A stretch of 64,000 bases of DNA. Source: Strigamia acuminata. Its lineage: Eukaryota > Arthropoda > Chilopoda > Geophilomorpha > Linotaeniidae. Under the pieces are notes generated by a model that saw nothing but the letters and a program-made list of their open reading frames with translations, was not told the DNA's origin and made no database searches. Location of the stretch: NCBI GenBank assembly GCA_949358305.1, contig OX442314.1, forward strand, positions 26,335,118 to 26,399,117, written 5' to 3'. Of this stretch, positions 59,512 through 64,000 are shown one piece after another (the first letter of the stretch is position 1; every line of letters begins with the position of its first letter). Both the position numbers and the translations under genes were made by a program.

Positions 59512-59830
59512 TTGGTTTTTGTTTCCAATAAGGAGTCAAAGCCTTATTATCCATTCCAGACATCCCAAGAGCGGGAGAGTTTATTTCGGACGTCGGTCTA
59601 AATTCAATGTTGACTTTGTACGGGCCAGATAAGTAATATTGTATTCTTTCAAATGTTTGATAGCAGCAGATGGCAAAGCAAATCGGAACAACAACCAACC
59701 ACAGTATACGAATTGGAAGAGATTTCTGTTTGACTAATATCTTATCCAATACCGGTAAAGATCTATTCTCAGTTGACGTTGCAATTTCTGCTTGGCACAA
59801 ACGTCTGATGCGAGATTTAGAAATTTTCAT
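59512..59830 (-). CDS. DEG/ENaC sodium channel, N-terminal part
   Basis: Members of this family are trimeric plasma-membrane cation channels with two membrane spans and a large extracellular domain. The visible part gives a cytosolic N-terminus, the first membrane span (SLPIRILWLVVVPICFAICC) and the family-typical ERIQYYLS after it, then the start of the extracellular domain. Two hallmarks are altered: the His-Gly pair usually found before the span is absent (TSTENRSLP instead), and the ICN-type motif reads MSG after INSPALG. The gene runs left into the gap. An in-frame ATG at 59929 would add 33 residues; the inner ATG at 59830 was preferred by similarity to family N-termini. It could be a diverged paralogue or a decaying copy. 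Confidence 0.75.
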
Positions 59831-59929
59831 TTTGTAGGAGTTTACAACTAACACCAGAGAACACTTGGCGAGCAATGCCGTGTGGCGACAACACTTTCTA
59901 ATCTTTAATATTTTATACGCACGATGCAT

Positions 59930-61618
59930 AGATATTAATATTCATGTATGTATGTATGTATGTGAATTAGTGGGTGTGTATGGATAATATACACGCGTGT
60001 GAATATGTATATATCGACGATTATCAACCATAATTAATGTTATTCAACGAACTAATTCAAATTTGATTATATGTAATTTTAATAATTACACTCCAGCACC
60101 TCATTTCACAAACAAATCAATTGTGCTTATACATAATTTATAAAAAAAAAATTAACTACAAAATTAATGTAATTCAACCACAATCTAATTCTTACTAGAA
60201 CCGAATGTGAATGCTTGGTCTTATAAAGTCTGCGCCCGATATCTTGAACTTGATACCAAATTCAAACACTGAATTTATATTTTTGCACACGTAAACTCAA
60301 CATCCTAAAATGCACTTGACTGAATAGTGTCATTACCTGTTCCTTTTTTATGAAATTCATGTATTTGTATCTGTATTTGTAAGTGTATGCAGCGCAAGAG
60401 TGTATCTTCCAAATAAAAAATCGATTATGGAAGAAATTATCAATTCAATTTTAAGTGTTAGGTAGCATTTGAAACGTAGTTGAGTTGTCAGTGAGAAGGG
60501 AATATCCGATACTGTATATTAAATTTTCTAAAAATATTTTAAAAATGTAAATTTCGTAAAAAATAATTTAAAATGCAACTCATACAACCATATAATTTTG
60601 TTGCAAGTACAGACGTGCAGGATGCGCACGTATATAATTTTTATAATTAACTACCGGTATCGTATATATAAGCAAATCAATTTTGATTAAATTCAAGAAG
60701 AATAAACGGTACAACAAATTGGTATAATGTAATTCAACAACAACAAACAAAAGTTTGTTTCAGTATTCAATCAAGCACAGAAAATTTTGGAATTTTGAAT
60801 TTATAATTAATGACAACACTGTCTGCTCTTTACTAAACTCGGAAGTGCTCATCCTATACTTTTTCTCGGCGTTGTCGTGATCAAATACTTTTTTCCTCAG
60901 GGTGTCAACAAAAATATCTCTAACTTTTTTATATTTTGCTTAAGTTATTTCAAATTGCCACTAAATTGTAGCGTTTGGCTTGCCTTTTCAGTGAATAAAA
61001 TGTTTTGTGAATAAATTATTACTTAGACTAAAAAAAATGATTTTGGGTTCAGATCAGATCAGCGTATGTGGTGGCTGACTGAATACTTTTTGCCAGCGGT
61101 TGTAGACTCAATGGCTGGACCACTGTGCTGCTAATATGAAAACAAATGGCTTTGCAACCAGGTATTAAGATTTATAATTTGTGGTTTTCATTTTTTTAAT
61201 GAAAAGATCTTGTTTTCACAATTTTTGTGAGTGGTCGAAATATTTTTGAACCCCAACAAACTGATTTTTTTGGAATGAAATTGGCCGAGATAAGTATCTC
61301 GGCCAAATAAACGATAAATAAATAAAACAAACAGAAAATATATTAAGGAGAACGTTCACATTAAACAACTAGTAAACATACTAATACCGTTAAACATTAG
61401 ATCACTTATAACTAATAAAACGGTATGAATTAATCAATGATCGAACACTTATATAAAACCCAACAAATAATGAGGCAAAAATATTCCTCTCTTAAGAAAT
61501 ATTCCTATATTCTTACCAGAGGAAATCATTTTCGTGCAGATGAATTCCTCTGGAATGACGACAGACCATGAATCCATTGTATTTTATAATTTATGAATTA
61601 AAAAAGAAAGGGCATAAA
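59930..61618. other. AT-rich non-coding interval
   Basis: No gene was recognised. It contains a short (TATG)n run near 59946-59964 and T-rich words near 60895 and 61087 that faintly recall Tc1/mariner termini, without a matched pair. Confidence 0.5.
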
Positions 61619-62282
61619 TTAAAACCCCACTAAAGTGCCTTGGAATCCCACTAAAAAAAACTAAATCTAACACTGACTGGTTTTTCCACTATCGGTACTT
61701 TTTTGTCCCACTAATTCAACTAAGCCAAAAAACTATTTTTTCCACTAAAAATATTTATTTAAACCCGACTTATTTTTCCACTAAAAAAACTTATTACACC
61801 CACTTTTTCCCCTGTGATGAAATGAAGGCCCGGCATCTCGACGGGGAGTCCGAGGTCTTGTTGGGACTGGGTCCCGACACGGGACTAGGACTGAGGACTT
61901 AGCGGGGACTCGGTTGCGAGGGGCATCGAGGTCTTGTTGGGTCCCGACACGTGACTAGAACTGGGGACTTGGCGGGGACTCGCTTGCAGGAGCGGGCGAC
62001 TGTTGGAGGGCTCGTAGACCATGTGGGGGGATGGTTGGTCGTCCTCTTTGCCCGCTGAGACGGACTTGAGGTGCAAAGCGTTCGCAAAACTATCTTACCA
62101 AAGTAGTAATAGTAGTGGTAAAATCAGTTTTTTCTTGCCAATTTAATTTTAGTAGAAAAAAATAGTTTTTTTTGGCTTAGCTAAATTAGTGGGACAAAAA
62201 AGTACCGTTAGTGGAAAAATCAGTCAGTGTAAGATGTAGTTTTTTTTAAGTGGAAATCGAAAGAAATTTAGTGGGGTTTTAA
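61619..62282. mobile_element. MITE-like element with about 130-bp terminal inverted repeats
   Basis: The left terminus (AACCCCACTAAA, then CACTGACTGG and GGTACTTTTTTGTCCCAC) is matched in inverse by the right terminus from about 62147. TTAA stands at both outer edges (61619-61622 and 62279-62282), as for piggyBac-type insertion, though the ends do not look like canonical piggyBac ends. The 664-bp element has no transposase and is non-autonomous. Its middle third is G+C-rich and contrasts sharply with the T-rich arms. Confidence 0.7.
61851..61998 (+). repeat. Tandem duplication inside the MITE-like element
   Basis: Two imperfect copies of a 76-bp G+C-rich unit, starting at CGAGGTCTTGTTGGG (61851 and 61927) and sharing GTCCCGACAC and GCGGGGACTCG. 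Confidence 0.75.
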
Positions 62283-63187
62283 ATGGGACCCAAAAAGAAA
62301 GTTAGTATCATTGATACGATATGGTTGAATATTTGTTTTATTATTTGTTGTAATATTCGTACATTATGTGAAGGTTGTGAGGACATTTTCTATCCTACAA
62401 TTTTTATATTTTACATAGATTTTGTAGCACATATTCATTAAATATTGATATAATTAATGCCCAAAAGGAAATACTAATTAATGCTTACCAGTAAATTGGA
62501 TTAGAGTACAGTATGATGATTATCTTAAGTATGATATAAAACTAAAATACCGGTAGTGCAAGTAAATGTGAATTTATGAATAGAATTCAAATAGAATTAC
62601 AATTACCATAAGCATAAAACTTCTCAATTGTAATCATGGAATGTTGAATTAATTTTATTTTTATTAATCTATTAATTATGTAATTTATTAGCACATTTAA
62701 TAATCCATTAAATATTGCATTTAGAATTCTATTCTAAGTGTATTTATTATTGTAATTCCTATTCTATTTATTATTGAATTCCCTGTTACATTTATTATTG
62801 CATTTCCTATTCTATTTATTATTGCATTTCCTATTCTATTTGTTATTGCATTTCCTATTCTATTTGTTATTGCATTTCCTATTCTATTTATAAATAAACA
62901 ATAATTTAATAAATTTATCCATTTAACAATCTATTCAATAATCTATTCAATAATCTAATCAGTAATCTATTTAATAATCTAATTAATAATCTATTAGGTT
63001 TAATGCATGATTAATCAGCCACCTAAAGCACTACTCCTGGTGGAAAAAATGGGACAGTTTATTACATGGAAACACTAGTTAATTAAAAGAGTTATAATAT
63101 TTGAACGCTAAAATCAAATTGCAGGTCTTACACGAATGTCCTGTGATTTATCTTACTTCTAAATGGGCAGTACCTTTAAGAGTAAGA
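62283..63187. other. AT-rich non-coding interval with minisatellites
   Basis: No coding sequence was seen. Besides the 24-bp minisatellite, a 12-13-bp repeat (AATAATCTATTC-like) occupies about 62925-62998. Confidence 0.6.
62736..62891 (+). repeat. 24-bp minisatellite
   Basis: About six copies of a 24-bp unit containing TTATTGCATTTCCTATTC. The right-hand copies are nearly identical and the left-hand ones have decayed. Confidence 0.85.
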
Positions 63188-63853
63188 TTATTTTTTGAAA
63201 CAATTAATTAGATTTAAGTAAAGAACTTGGATTATTTCGGGTATTGCAAATAGAGACAACCCAAGCATCAAACCAAACCCATTTCCCACATCACAAAAAA
63301 GAGCATTAAGGCTGTACGATGAAATTTCTTCAAACTTCTCTACCATGTTATTCATTCCGGTAATACCAAGTATCTCGGTTATCCATGTTCCAGGCTCTTG
63401 AAAATAAACGTCTGTTGTGACAACGCTTTCTTTGCATGAAGGTTGGCAGTGACAGACTTCCATTTTGTTTATATTCATAGAAATGTTAATAAATGTTGCC
63501 ACAACTTGTTTAGCTTCAGAGGCTGTTTTGCATGGATTTGTGAGATTGTCATCAGTAAGAGGTACACTAGTAGTAAAAAAAAATCTAAAATAGACAAGTT
63601 GAAATAAAAATATAACTCTTATCATAGAATTCCAGTTTAAAAATCCACTGTTGCTTCTGTCTGCAGTCCAAAACTACAATAGTTTGCAAGTGGTTTAACG
63701 AATCTCTTCTATATAGGTGGAAAATAAATGGTCTTGTAAGTTATACCTGCATTTGATTGATTCAAGTAGTTTCTTCTTGAAACAACTGTCCTTGCATTGC
63801 TTGTGCTCCTCCATTCCAACACAAGGATTTGATTTTGTTTTCAATGATGTTTT
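63188..63853 (-). CDS. DEG/ENaC sodium channel, C-terminal two exons
   Basis: Exon 63747-63853 (after CACTGCAG, before GTATAAC) carries extracellular Cys residues (NPCVGMEEHKQCKDSCF). The last exon, 63188-63566, begins after TTTTTACTACTAG. It adds more Cys (VCHCQPSCKES) and the second membrane span with the selectivity-filter Gly-x-Ser in GNGFGLMLGLSLFAIPEII, then a short cytosolic tail ending FKK. The two exons join in frame (AG plus T gives Ser) over a 180-bp intron. Upstream exons lie beyond the window. It is a different gene from the N-terminal piece at 59512: both are on the minus strand, but that piece is downstream. Confidence 0.85.
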
Positions 63854-64000
63854 CTGCAGTGAATTGTTTTTAAAAATACATGAAATATTAAAGTCAATCA
63901 AATGTTGTTGTAAAGCCACTGATGACACTTAATGGGCATGCAAATCTGAAAATCTTTATATTATTTTAAACTTTAGGAAACTGATCAACTAAATTGGGTC
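63854..64000. other. Intron of the second DEG/ENaC gene
   Basis: Sequence upstream of the acceptor CACTGCAG on the minus strand; no further exon is recognised before the window ends. Confidence 0.5.

Noticed and set aside
59512-59601. Continuation of the Cactin frame beyond the gap
   Set aside because: The sequence after the gap is the antisense of the DEG/ENaC N-terminal exon and lacks the conserved Cactin C-terminus.
60895-61110. Tc1/mariner remnant suggested by ATACTTTTTTCCTC and GAATACTTTTTGCCA
   Set aside because: No matching inverted partner or TA-flanked border was found; the words are short and T-rich.

Overview
The window is eukaryotic and most likely from an invertebrate animal. 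Four conserved gene pieces lie in the right 10 kb: the TFIIE beta subunit, Cactin, and two pieces of DEG/ENaC sodium channels, a family known only from animals. Introns are short with GT-AG ends, and a run of TTAGG (the arthropod-type telomere word) sits at 53966-53996. These clues favour an ecdysozoan, but no species is recognised. A 200-base run of N marks a scaffold join.

Regions from left to right: (1) 1-3244 is a cluster of small hairpin-forming repeats with no gene. (2) 3881-46656 is one 42.8-kb inverted duplication with arms of about 21 kb and no recognisable gene. It is built from a few modules: P (terminal block), R (about 1.68-kb units), a promoter-like module, T (array of a 56-bp dyad unit), Q (1656-bp dyad-rich core) and S (2.2-kb spacer). 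The left half reads P-R-T-Q-T'-R'-S-P-R-T-[central Q], and the right half mirrors it. The central 11.5 kb (18965-30512) is itself a complete inverted element bounded by P. The arms differ mainly in whole repeat units plus a few base changes. (3) 47115-52561 is an intact, young Ty3/gypsy-type LTR retrotransposon with identical 263-bp LTRs, an ATAA target duplication and one 1572-codon gag-pol frame. It appears to sit in the 3' UTR of a leftward gene whose last two exons are at 52586-52831. (4) 52.8-57.6 kb holds the single-exon TFIIE beta gene and a small spliced leftward gene that I do not recognise. (5) 57661-59311 is Cactin, cut at its C-terminus by the gap. (6) 59512-64000 holds the N-terminal exon of one DEG/ENaC channel, a TTAA-flanked MITE-like element, minisatellites, and the last two exons of a second DEG/ENaC channel that continues past the window.

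The main novelty candidate is the palindrome. Each of its three dyad-rich cores is flanked on both sides by the same promoter-like module (two TTACGTGACG boxes and a TATTTAAG box) facing inward. If active, these would transcribe the arrays from both sides into strongly self-complementary RNA. The module map and symmetry are read from the sequence; transcription, mobility and function are inference, and assembly error must first be excluded.
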